Positions 34,801-44,875 of a stretch of 64,000 nucleotides of DNA are shown here, one piece after another; position 1 is the stretch's first letter, and each line of letters starts with the position of its first letter. The translations under genes and the position numbers were made by a program. The notes under the pieces were generated by a model, which saw only the letters and a list, made by a program, of their open reading frames with translations, had not been told where the DNA came from and ran no database searches. The stretch comes from Begonia masoniana (lineage: Eukaryota > Streptophyta > Magnoliopsida > Cucurbitales > Begoniaceae), in the NCBI GenBank assembly GCA_022432975.1, contig CM039505.1, forward strand, positions 53,295,749 to 53,359,748, in the 5' to 3' direction.

Positions 34801-36784
34801 TTAGTGCTCCCCGTAGATTGAGGAGAATAGGCTCCCACTGAGGTTTGTTTTGTCAAATTTTTTATAGTTTAAGGTTTGTTAACAAAAATAGTTCAATATT
34901 TATTTCGTCAATGACCCCATAATTCAGGGTTTACTATGTAAATTGCCCTATATTTAACAGTAAATGTCAGATGACCTTATTTTTATTTACGTCAAAGTGT
35001 CCACATCAAACAGAATATCATAATTGGCTTGTCTCCCTCCCGCTCTCTTATTTCTTCTCCTTCCCCATTATCGCCAAGGAAAGTGAGTTTTTGTGTCCAA
35101 CCAAACTCGACCTTGGAACACAATTCTTCTATTTCATCTCCCTTCTTTGATCTCTTGAAAAACAAAGCCTAAGAAGAGAATGCAGAACACCCTTCCCTGC
35201 ACCTTCTAATTTTCATCAGGGAGCTATTTGTTAGGGATGGCGTATTAGATAGATGAAGGTGGAACAAAAACATCATGGTAACACTGACGCTAAACTTTAT
35301 ATTGGTGGTCTAACATCATATAGAATATTTATAACTTGTGTTATTGATGTGATAAAACAGTAGTTTATACAAGAAATATTTGAATTTAGTTTGTTTCTTT
35401 TAATTACATATAAAAAAAAATATCATAATAGAGACTTGTACCACAAAGATAATGCCTTTAATAGGAAAAATGGATTTACTCCTGAATAGCTACTGGTCTT
35501 TTTGGTTCTTTCTAATTGTAAAGAGAGCCGCAGATTGCATTTCCTTTCTTGATCAATGCAAATCTAGTTTCTTGTCAATGGAGCAAAAAAAAAAAAAACT
35601 GTGAATTTCTTGCTTGGGGACAGCTATTGGAGCTAATTTTTGTTGATCAAATTAGAAAAGATGATAGTGTTTGTATTATGGTTGTACAGATAGCTCGAGG
35701 TCAAATTGAGCTAGCAAGTAATATAAGAAAGAGGTTAACTTCTGTTCCAAGTCCCGAAACAATGGCCACAGGTCTCATGACAGAAGCAAGCAGGAAGATA
35801 CAACAAAATCTTCCTTCAGTTCAAATAAATAGCATCACCCCCCAGTTACCAGTGCTCCACTCTCTTGCTTCATTTGCACCCCTTCAAATCCCTGAAGAAG
35901 AAAACAAAAAGGCTGCTGCAGCTGCAGTTGCTGCTAAGTTGGCTGCTTCTGCATCCTCTGCACAGATGCTTACTTCTGTTCTCTCATCTCTTGTAGCAGA
36001 AGAAGCAGCCTCCATGAATGGTGGCGTGAAAGGTACGTTCAGGAGATTTTTGAACAAAAAAAGAAATACAGACCTTTGAAAACAGAAAAAGCATTATAAG
36101 CAAATATTTTTTAGTTAGTTGTGGAGAAAAGAATAAGCACGTTGTGCAAATATTTATTATTATTATTATTATTGTTTTCAGAAAGTATAATGTTCTCTGA
36201 GTATTATTCTTCGACAATAGTCTCTGAAAACAAGTTTGTAAATTGTTCAACTATTTTCATTTTTTACTAGACTGGATGTTACAGAACCCCTAGGAATGCT
36301 TAAATCTTTTGAGCCTATTTCAGGTTTATCTATATTCCCTCCAGAAAAGCGGCCCAAACTCGAGAAACCAATGTCTGTTTCTGAAGTTGGCAGTTCCGAC
36401 TTGCCAAGCTCTGCTTTTATTAGCTCCATGCCACAGCAACCATTGACTAGTATGCCACTTGGACCACCAACAAGCAATCAAGCACAATTTGCACCACCAC
36501 TCCCCCCACAACCGCCATCTCTGTCCCAAGCAACTCCATCTGTCAGTCAGTATCTTCAGTCTGGCGGGATGGTGGGAGCAACCCCTTATGGGTATGGATC
36601 GAATACATTGCCACCTCCTCCTCCGCTGCCTGCACATATGACAATGGGCTTAGCAAGGCCAGCCCTTCAGCCCCCACAGCAGCAACCGCTTCAACCTTCT
36701 GCCGGGGGGTACTATCGACCATTGGGTATGGGTTTCTATGGGCAAGGCCCCCAGTCAGCAACACCTCCAGTACCTAGACAGTAA
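31880..36784 (+). CDS. RPRD/CID-domain (ENTH/VHS-like) pre-mRNA regulation protein, 3' exons
   Basis: Four clean exons: 31880-32019, 32140-32175, 35690-36032 and 36324-36784 (stop). All have GT-AG borders, and the three joins (after 32019, 32175 and 36032) keep one frame. The first three encode the coiled coil after the CID: LLDELQDQENNIHSCIAQLE, ESMLESIRTELQ, IARGQIELASNIRKRL, then an Ala-rich helix (KKAAAAAVAAKLAAS) and FPPEKRPKLEKP. The last exon encodes a Pro/Gln-rich tail with YGYGS, LPPPPPLP and the family ending GGYYRP...PPVPRQ. RPRD proteins bind the phosphorylated RNA polymerase II C-terminal tail through the CID and dimerise through the coiled coil; plant homologues such as At5g10060 are little studied. 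The matching CID exons lie at 22132-23291 but are frameshifted, and the first exon was not found. The family assignment is firm; whether a full protein is made is not. Confidence 0.85.
32448..32896. mobile_element. Mutator-like palindromic MITE, 9-bp target duplication
   Basis: This 449-base element has long imperfect terminal inverted repeats (first ~65 bases GGGCAAATAGCAATAT... pair with the last ~65). A second inverted pair lies inside, CACCACGTGGTGACGAGAAC near 32588 against GTTCTCATCACCACGTG near 32722. ATAAAAAAA (32439-32447 and 32897-32905) flanks it as a perfect 9-bp duplication, the hallmark of the Mutator superfamily. It has no coding capacity. It lies in an intron of the RPRD-type gene. 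Confidence 0.85.
33912..34948. mobile_element. Mutator-like fold-back element, 9-bp target duplication
   Basis: This 1037-base non-coding element starts GGGTAATTTACACCATAAAC and ends GTAAATTGCCC, with ~150-base inverted arms. TATATTTAA at 33903-33911 and 34949-34957 is a perfect 9-bp target duplication. Inside the outer arms each half is again an inverted repeat: a block containing CTCCAAAATATTAGTGG occurs four times in alternating orientation (near 34111, 34383, 34463, 34766). It sits within another, older AT-rich repeat (about 33775-35010) in the RPRD-type intron. Confidence 0.88.
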
Positions 36785-37335
36785 GTTTCATTTACGATCT
36801 ATTGATCTTATTGCTATTGATTTTGTGCAATGCCGGTCCATATGACTTGGATGATAACCGAAAATTGAGGTAGAAGGGTCTTCTAATGACTATGTGATAT
36901 ATGTAAATTATTAGATAGAGTTCTATTAGAGTACCTTTCTCTTGGATGTTGATGACAATTTCAACATGAGTCTTAACAATGTACTGGCCATTGAAAACGG
37001 CATCCATTGCGAATCGAGAGCCTTTAAACTAGCGCGGATGAGGCTATTTTATCTTGAGCGCTAGAAAGTTGCCAGAAGCTGATGGAAGTTTTCCTAGCTT
37101 GGTTGTATAAATGTTAGTACTTGGATGGACCCTTGACTGTAGCTGTACTGTGTAATTCTAGAATGCAACTCCAGAAAAGCTCAGCTGTAAACCTTGTTTG
37201 ATATGCTTTTTTTATTGTAGAATCAAGAATTGTTATTGGAATCCATAAAATGAAAATTCTTTCCTTTCCAGTTTGTTGACTTGTTTGAAACTTAAATTCT
37301 TCTGAATTATGACTATTTTTGGCTTCTATTCTTCT

Positions 37336-37370
<35 letters not shown>

Positions 37371-37899
37371 GTATTTGTGATATGATGACTGGGATTTCTC
37401 CATGCTAAAACTAGGATAAAGTTGATCCATAACAAGACTTCGGGTATTCTTCTGTGGCTCTGCCTCAACGTTTTGAAATTGGTTTATCCTAATCATGTGT
37501 TACCTTTTGGAGAGTCTATGATATATTGGCTGCATAGAACTAGGTTTTTAATTTAGTGAAGATCAGCTGTCTAAAAACTGGATCATAATGTGTTGTGTAC
37601 GTGATTGATTTATTAGATTTTATGTTGGCATGAAAAAAAATCGGGGTCATTCTTGACAACTCTCAACTTAATGGGTTAAATTGTATTTTTACCTAAACGG
37701 GTATATAATTTTTTGTACAATTTAATTAATTTATGCTGATAAATTCCAAATATTTGTTTAACTTACATCTATATAGCTTTTTTTTCAAAATTATTCATGA
37801 TTAAAAAAAAAAAAAGCTTTGTTTAATATTTTCTTAAATTTTACATATTTAATGTAGGGAAATTAAAAATAAAAATAAAATAAAAAATCTTAAATTATA
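36785..37899. other. 3' flank of the RPRD-type gene; poly-T tract
   Basis: Probable 3' UTR and downstream sequence. A run of 33 T at 37337-37369 is the only clear feature. No gene is seen. Confidence 0.5.
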
Positions 37900-38510
37900 G
37901 GGGTACTTGGATAAGTGACAAATTAAATCTTGAATTATGTTAGTTAACAAAATAAACCTTAAACTATCATTTGTTAACGAATCAAACTTTCAACTATGTT
38001 TCTAGAATATACATATGCGGTCGCCTGCAAAATGGTTGCAGGCCACCGGCTAAATGCTCGCTGCGAAGCCATGAGAGATCTTCCCCTAGAGGAATTTATA
38101 TGTAAAAAAAGTGTAGTCACTCGTATGAATGTTCGCGTGGAAATACAGACGTCTTCATTTTGAGTTCGGGTGCCTGCACTTCCATTGAAAATGCAAGTGT
38201 GATTTTCTCTCTGCGTCGTTTGTACAATCAAAGTTTACCGATACATCTGAGTTGATTTTTGACCTTAGAGAGTTAGACCTTGTGCAACTCCAGCAATTTT
38301 CGATCACGTATTGGTTGTTTTTGGTAAAATTTTTCATGAATTTCCGAATTTAGTATTTTTTTTTCCCCTAATTCTCGGCGGCGTTCATGCAGTCGCGCGC
38401 ACTCATTTTGCCGGCGACCACATATTCGTTTTCTGAAAAACTAGTTAAAAGTTTGTTTCATTAACATAGAATAATTTAATATTTATTTTGTCATTGACCT
38501 TATATTTATT
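37900..38510. mobile_element. Third fold-back element, related layout, no clear target duplication
   Basis: Inverted arms of ~120 bases: left TGACAAATTAAATCTTGAAT through CATATGCGGTCGCCTGCAAA, right its imperfect complement around 38385-38496 (TTTGCCGGCGACCACATAT). The arms share wording (AACAAAATAAACCTTAAACT) with the element at 33912-34948, so they belong to a common superfamily. Ends were not fixed to the base. Confidence 0.65.
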
Positions 38511-39397
38511 TTTTTTTCTTTTAATATATTATAGATAGTGCAATAAAAGATTGTTTCAGTTTCTTTATTTCACAGTTTTATGCTCGACTCCTAATTTTCA
38601 ACTCTTTTTTTTAGACTTAATTATCCTAATTATTTAATATTAAAACTGACGAACACATGCAAAACACGTCACGTTTTTAATTGGTATAAATTAAGAAACA
38701 ATGAAGTTGAAAATTATATTAAATTGAATCAAAATCTATTATTGATTGTACGTCTCATCAATTGACTCCCACGTGCCATTCTATCCAACATTGTTGTCTT
38801 CCCAGCTTTGTCGGTGTCACATACAAATTATATGTCAATTATTAATTTTATTATTTTATTTATAAATAATATTAGAATCAAGAGGCAGATGACGACCTGT
38901 AATTACGATTCAGACAGCATAGTTTAGATTTAATTATAATTATATTTATTCGTTCATAATTCATAATTTAATTTTGTTTATCACAATTCTTTGTCTTAAA
39001 AATCGTATATCTCGGACCACCACAATATCGATTTGTATGTTCTTTCCGTTTGATCGAAAGTGTTTTGTGCAGGAACATATCGAGAATAGATACCACATTT
39101 ATTTGCGAAAGAAGTTAGACTCGTCAAAGTACACGTAGAGACGACAATATTAGTCTTCTCGCTCTGATAAATCACGAGCAAAGTTCATAGCAATAATATT
39201 ATCTTAAAAAAAAATATAACTTAGTTATCGATCTTCTTTCGAGAATCGTCCAACATTTTGATATTCACTTGAAACACTTCGACAGAAACCCACAAAATAG
39301 TTACGAGAATATGTCGACCTTTCTAAGCATTTAATCTAAGATTTCTCAATAATCGCTTTTATAATCGGGGCCATAAGAAAGGCAAGCTATTCATATG
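38511..39397. other. Intergenic, no gene seen
   Basis: AT-rich sequence between the fold-back element and the outer retrotransposon. The last five bases before the LTR (ATATG) would be its target duplication; the partner lies outside the window. Confidence 0.45.
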
Positions 39398-41071
39398 TGT
39401 AAATGCAAAGATTTGCATATGTATTGGCATTTGATTTTTTGGCAATATATTATAAAAATAATATTTTATTCCGTGATTTTCTAAATTGATGATTTATTGC
39501 TTGGTGATCAAGAAATAGCTTATTCAGATTATTGGATAGCATTATATGAGCAATGATGAGGATTCTGTGGAAGAGAAAAATAAGGAAACACGATTATTTG
39601 GAAAGTTATTGAAAAAGGTATATGCACTTGTTTTTTGGAAAACTTTTATTTGGAAAGCAGATTTGATGTAGATTTGGTACGATTTGCTGGGCTTCGAGTT
39701 CCCATGATTAATAGGATGCTTTCCTGAATTTTTGGGCGAATATTCGAGTAGTTATAGAAACTTTCCTAAAGTGTCACACGGTGTGTCACACAACCGAATT
39801 TGTTAAGATTTGGCTTCCTTATTCCTTGCGGCGATTAATCTAATTTGGTAACTGAATTAAATCAAAGATATGGGAGTTATCAATGATATTTGAGCTTTAG
39901 TTTCTGTGGAAGTTACTGACAGATTTATTCCTAAATATTTGGAAAGTTGACTTCAAGATGGAAATAATATTTTGGAAGCCGATCTGAATATTGTGGTGCT
40001 GTTAAGGTTGATTCGTAAGCACAATATAGTTAGGATTCGTTCCTAATACTTTAGGATTCGTTTCAGATCTGTTTGCATGGACTTTCCATAAATGTCGCAC
40101 AGGGTGTCACAGATCCGTTTTTTATGGGATTCAGTTTTCCTTATTTTGTGCGATCTGATTGAAAAGAATATTTGATGCAAAGTATATTATGCATTCTGGC
40201 TAAACAATTGAAGGCAGCTGAAGACATGATTCTTGAGAGCTAAAAGTTTTTATTTTTCCGTTCCGGGCGACTTTATTCTTCACCAACGTTTGCATGTGTT
40301 CTGCAATTGTTAATCCTTTCATTCACGCCTATTGTGAGTCATCGGTGATTGTTCTTCAGCAGACGACGGAGTTTTGCTTTTACGCGTGAGGAGGTTTTCT
40401 TCGTTTTTCCAAGCGGTCGGTTTTTTCTTTCACTCTCATCGCTTTTGCATTTGAGTTAGTGATTGTTTTGCACACTCGACCTAATCTGTGGATTTCATTA
40501 TTTTTATTGAGTGTGCTGTGTATTGCATCCGAAGACTTCGATCTGGTGTTCCAGGAGGTGTCTCAGGAGGCAATATTCTTTGTTCTTCATTGAAACTCAG
40601 TCTCGGGAGGAGACTGTATCCGAACTCGGGAGGAGTTCTGTTTCTTAGACAAGGGGAGTTTGTCGTTCTTGATCGTGGGCGAGGGGATCTTGCCATAACA
40701 CGGGTTTCGGGAGGAACCAACAACGAGGGGATCTTGTTGTTATCTAGATCTCGGGAGAGGTCGTTCTAAAGTCGAGGAGATCTCGCAAAAACAGTTTCCT
40801 TGGGGAAATTAGCTAGAGGCGGCGACAAAGATAAGAGGGAGTCTTTATTTGTATAAGTCCGATTGTCTTGTAATTTCGTGAACTCAAAGAAATGTTTTTA
40901 TATCTGGGCGTGGCCCCGCAGACGTAGGCTGGTTGCCGAACTGCGTTACCAACCTCCTGTGTCATTTATTTCCGCATTTTTATATTGTCAATCATTGCAT
41001 TTATCATCGGTGTCACACGTAACATCCTGTAACACCATGTGTGACACCGCAGAACTAATCGTAATTTTTCA
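39398..41071 (+). repeat. 5' LTR of the outer element (1674 bases)
   Basis: It begins TGTAAATGCAAAGATTTGC, ends GTAATTTTTCA, and is followed by a primer site. It matches 63006-64000 with few differences. It carries GTGTCACAC-type motifs several times (39771-39792, 40103-40111, 41009-41018) and a GTGTGACACC inverse near 41037. Confidence 0.92.
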
Positions 41072-41073
41072 AT

Positions 41074-41085
41074 TGGTATCAGAGA
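41074..41085 (+). other. Primer-binding site of the outer element
   Basis: TGGTATCAGAGA, two bases after the LTR end, is complementary to the initiator-Met tRNA 3' end with a mismatch at the last position. Confidence 0.88.
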
Positions 41086-41141
41086 GGGTCGCTTCTGTTT
41101 CTTAAGCGAGATCAGCGGGACAAGATTATAGTTCGTGTGCG

Positions 41142-42956
41142 ATGGATTCTATGAAAGAAGGAGGTTCTACAATGCGTCCACCATTATTAGATGGGAGTAA
41201 TTATGCTTATTGGAAGGCGAGGATGAGGGCATTCATTAAAGCTATTGATGAGAAGGCTTGGAGGTCTATGTTAACAGGTTGGAATCCCCCTATGAACACC
41301 GATGCAAAAGGAATTGTATCTCCAAAACCCGAAGAAAATTGGACCACAAATGAGGATGCTTTGGCGAATAGTAATTCAAAAGCTCTCAATGCTATCTTCA
41401 ATGGAGTTGATCCAATTCAGTTCAGACTCATCTTTACATATGAATCGGCAAAGAGGTCATGAGAAATTCTTCAAACCACCTATGAAGGAACGTCTACGGT
41501 AAAATTGTCTAAAATGCAAATGCTAACCACTCGATTTGAGAATCTGAAGATGCAGGAAGATGAGACTATTGGCGAGTTCAACGTCAAACTATGTGACATA
41601 GCAAATGAAGCGTTTGCTCTCGGTGAGATGATTTCCGAAGAAAAACTTGTGCGAAAAACTCTACGGTCTTTGCCACAAAGATTTGCTTATAAAGTTACTG
41701 TCATTGAAGAAGCCAAAGATGTGTCTAAAATGAAGCTAGAAGAGTTGATGGGATCACTCAGAACTTTCGAAATGAATCTTGTAGGAGAGACCGAAAATAA
41801 GAAGGCAAAGGGAGTTGCTTTGAAAACAGAGGTACAGAATTACAACCAGCATGATGAAGATGACTTGGATGAATCACTAGCCCTGCTTTCGAAGAATTTC
41901 AGCAAATTTATGAAGAGATTTGGAAGAAATACACGCGGTGTCAAGCAGGGTGTCACACACTTCAAAAATGGTTCTTCAAGCAACAAGAAGCACAGAGAAG
42001 AAAATTATGTGTCTGATCAACCATTCAAGAACAAAGGCATTCAGTGCAAAGAGTGTGAAGGTTTCGGGCATATACAAGCAGAATGTGCTAATACCTTGAA
42101 GAAAAAGAAGAATTCTCTGAATGCACCTTGGAGTGAGGATGAGTCAGAGAATGAAGACGAATTTCAGAGCAACCATGTGGCGCTCGTTGGAAAGGCAGAA
42201 CGTGAAGAAAATGGCAGTGTTATAGGCGGTGTCACAGACGGATTTTCTAGTAGTAGTGATGAAGACGAAGAACCAGTCACAGAAGAAGATCTTATTGGAG
42301 AATATAAGTTTCTACATGAGAAATGGACCGAGCTTGTTAAAGTAAATCAGGTTCTACACGCCCAAATTAGAAATTTGAAAGATGAGAAGAACAATCTTCA
42401 AAATGTTATTGATGATTTGGAGACAAAGCTGAAAGCAAGTCAGGATGAAGCTAATGTTTTAACCAATGAGATAAGCCTCATGAAGAAGAATGTCAAAATG
42501 CTGAATTCGGGTTCTTCTAATCTCGATGATATTTTAAATGTCGGCAAATCAAGCGTAAATCGGTTTGGACTGGGTTTTAAAGGTGAAAGCTCTGTTGCAC
42601 AGACTGTTACAGTAAAAGAAAATTGCTCTGTGATGAAATTTGTAAGGGCAAGTTCGGTGTCCCAGCCGGTGTTAGACAAGGGATTTGACTACAAAGGAAA
42701 GCAAGTTGCAAACAGAATGCCAAGAACCAACAGAAAATCAAATTCCTATGACTCCTATCGTGCCTCAAGCAGTAAAGGTAACAAATATGTCACTGTATGT
42801 CATTATTGCCAACGCCGAGGTCATATTCGCCCTAAATGTTTTACTTATCTTGCTGACTTAAGATTGGGTATTGTTAGAAATGCTTCTTCCTACAGATTCC
42901 CGTATCAGAAATGGGTGAAGAAATCAAATTTAAAGTGTAATGTTGCACATCTTTGA
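41142..42956 (+). pseudogene. gag of the outer Sirevirus-like element, one nonsense codon
   Basis: The frame from ATG 41142 (MDSMKEGGSTMRPPLLDGSN) to TGA 42954-42956 would encode ~604 residues but is broken by one in-frame TGA at 41460-41462. The frame on both sides is the same, and the position is normally Trp (TGG to TGA). The N-terminal DUF4219/UBN2 part (YAYWKARMRAFIKAID, MQEDETIGEFNVKL, LRSLPQRFAYKVTVIEEAKD) is followed by an acidic linker. A CCHC knuckle (CKECEGFGHIQAEC) lies at about residue 300, then a long coiled coil (LHAQIRNLKDEKNNLQNVID), and a second knuckle CHYCQRRGHIRPKC at about residue 553. The long spacer and coiled coil are typical of Sirevirus Gag. Gag packages the RNA. 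Confidence 0.9.
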
Positions 42957-43050
42957 CTAAAGGGGATCGGAACCAATGCATGGTATTTTGATAGCAGATG
43001 TTCTAGACATATGACAGGTGAAGAAAGATATTTGAAGAATTGAGGTCTGC
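42957..43050 (+). pseudogene. Protease start of the outer element, then truncated
   Basis: In the same frame as gag, after the TGA, the sequence reads WYFDSRCSRHMTGEERYLKN and stops. This is the aspartic protease entrance, with the catalytic DSG changed to DSR. No integrase or RT follows, so pol has been lost by deletion before or with later rearrangement. Confidence 0.82.
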
Positions 43051-43489
43051 CTTAGGCCTATGTGTCATATGAAGAGGTTCTTCTATGTTGTAAGTTTTTT
43101 TTTATTTGCTTTCATAAAAAAAAAAGAAAAAAAAAAGAAAAAAAGAAAAAAAAAGGGATTTCTTTTATTGGTAATATTTCGTTTGAGACTTTTGGTCTGT
43201 AACTTCAAGCATGACACAAGGAGTTCTATGAAGCTTTCAGTGATTTTATGGAAATTTGGAGTTAATCTCAAATATATTGATTGAGACTTTTATGGGATTT
43301 GATCGTAGCTATATCATTGGGTTTATTTTCCAACTTATTTGAAGACTTTGGATTTATTTTCCAAAATTTATGGAAAGTATGAGATATTTTTGTGGAATCT
43401 TGGATTTATTTCCAATTTGAGTGCGTATTTATGGTTTATTTCCATAAACTCAAATCGACTATTTTCTATCTATCTCTCTCTAACAGTTC
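43051..43489. other. Non-coding part of the outer element
   Basis: An A/G-rich run (about 43118-43155) and AT-rich sequence without coding similarity, ending at the inner element's target site AGTTC (43485-43489). Confidence 0.5.
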
Positions 43490-44808
43490 TGTTGACTTAA
43501 TTAGTGTTTAAGTCTAACTAAGTTTTTGATGATGTATTTGAATGTTAAATATGTAATTTGATTATGTTTATTAAATAAGAGTAATGAATTATGCAAGGTT
43601 TTTAATCTGTTGGAAATACCCTTGAAAAAAGTATTTTAGTTATCTAATGAATGTGGTTAAGTATACAGGGCTTTATAGTTATTTAACAGGGCTGAAAAAT
43701 CGTTGAACAAAGGCGGATGAGAATTGAAGAACTCCACCGCTCGCTACACGACAAAGGCGGATGAGAATTGAAGAACTCCACTGCTCGCTATACGACAAAG
43801 GCAGATGAGAATTGAAGAACTCCACCGCTCGCTACACGATGAAGGCGGATGAGATAAATGAAAATATCCTACGCTCGCTAGACAACAAAGGCGGATGACT
43901 TCAAGAAGATATCCTACGTTCGCTAAACGACAAGGGCGGAAGACTTCAATAAGATATCCTACGCTCACTAAACGACAAAGGCGGAAGACGTCTACAACTT
44001 CATCATCCGACAACGATTCACCATTTAAAGATTCATCATCCTATGCCGGTTCAACATTTTGAAGTTGCATCCTCCGATGGCGGTTCAAGACTAAAACAAC
44101 ATTGTCTTCCGCCAGAATTCAAAGTTAGCGCGAAGCTACAGTGACGTCGTTTTCAGCTTTAACTCCAGTACATTAATGGCGACGACGAACAGCAATTTCA
44201 GATGCAACGGATATTTGCTTAAGTACAGATGCTTCCCAACGGTAACTTTTCCATTTGAAGAAAGGAGCATTCAAGTCTGTGAAGCAAAAAGGAGACAGAG
44301 TATTTAAGCGGAGGTTAGAGCACGAAGGAACAACTTTTTGCGAATTTTATTCTTGAACCCTAACTTGCGATTAATCATACTCTGTATTCTTCAACTACAT
44401 CTCTCGATTCCTAAACTTGAGAATTTGATTTCAGAGTTTGTAGTTTGTTGTATTCATTCATTCAAACCTGTAAAACCAGAAAGGCAGTAGATTGACGCCC
44501 ATCAAGTTCAATCCAAATCTGTAAAAGGCAGTTGATCGGAGCCCGGAATTCCGATCTGTTTTTTCTCGTGAGGAGAAGGTTAAGAATCTTCAAGGGGGAG
44601 CCTTGAAGCGTGGACGTAGGCAAGCTTAGCCGAACCACGTTAAAAACTGTGGTGTCAATCTCTCTCTCTCTCTTTTGCATTGTTTGATTATTTGTTGTTT
44701 TCATATTGTTTGAACATAAGAGAGAAATTAATTAGTTTAGTAAATTAAGTTTTAAAAAAGGCTAATTCACCCCCCCCCCCCCCCCTCTTAGGCAATCTCG
44801 ATCCTACA
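43490..44808 (+). repeat. 5' LTR of the inner element (1319 bases)
   Basis: It starts TGTTGACTTAATTAG and ends TCTCGATCCTACA. A tandem array of ~43-base units beginning AAAGGCGGATGA / AAAGGCGGAAGA lies at about 43708-43990 with six to seven copies. A 17-base C run lies near the end (44770-44785). It is otherwise nearly identical to the 3' LTR. Confidence 0.95.
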
Positions 44809-44810
44809 AT

Positions 44811-44823
44811 TGGTATCAGAGAT
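44811..44823 (+). other. Primer-binding site of the inner element
   Basis: TGGTATCAGAGAT, two bases after the LTR end, is complementary to the 3' end of initiator-Met tRNA except at the last bases. Confidence 0.88.
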
Positions 44824-44875
44824 AGGTTTATCATTGTTTAAGTTGTGTTTATACACTCTGTGTTATATATTTACC

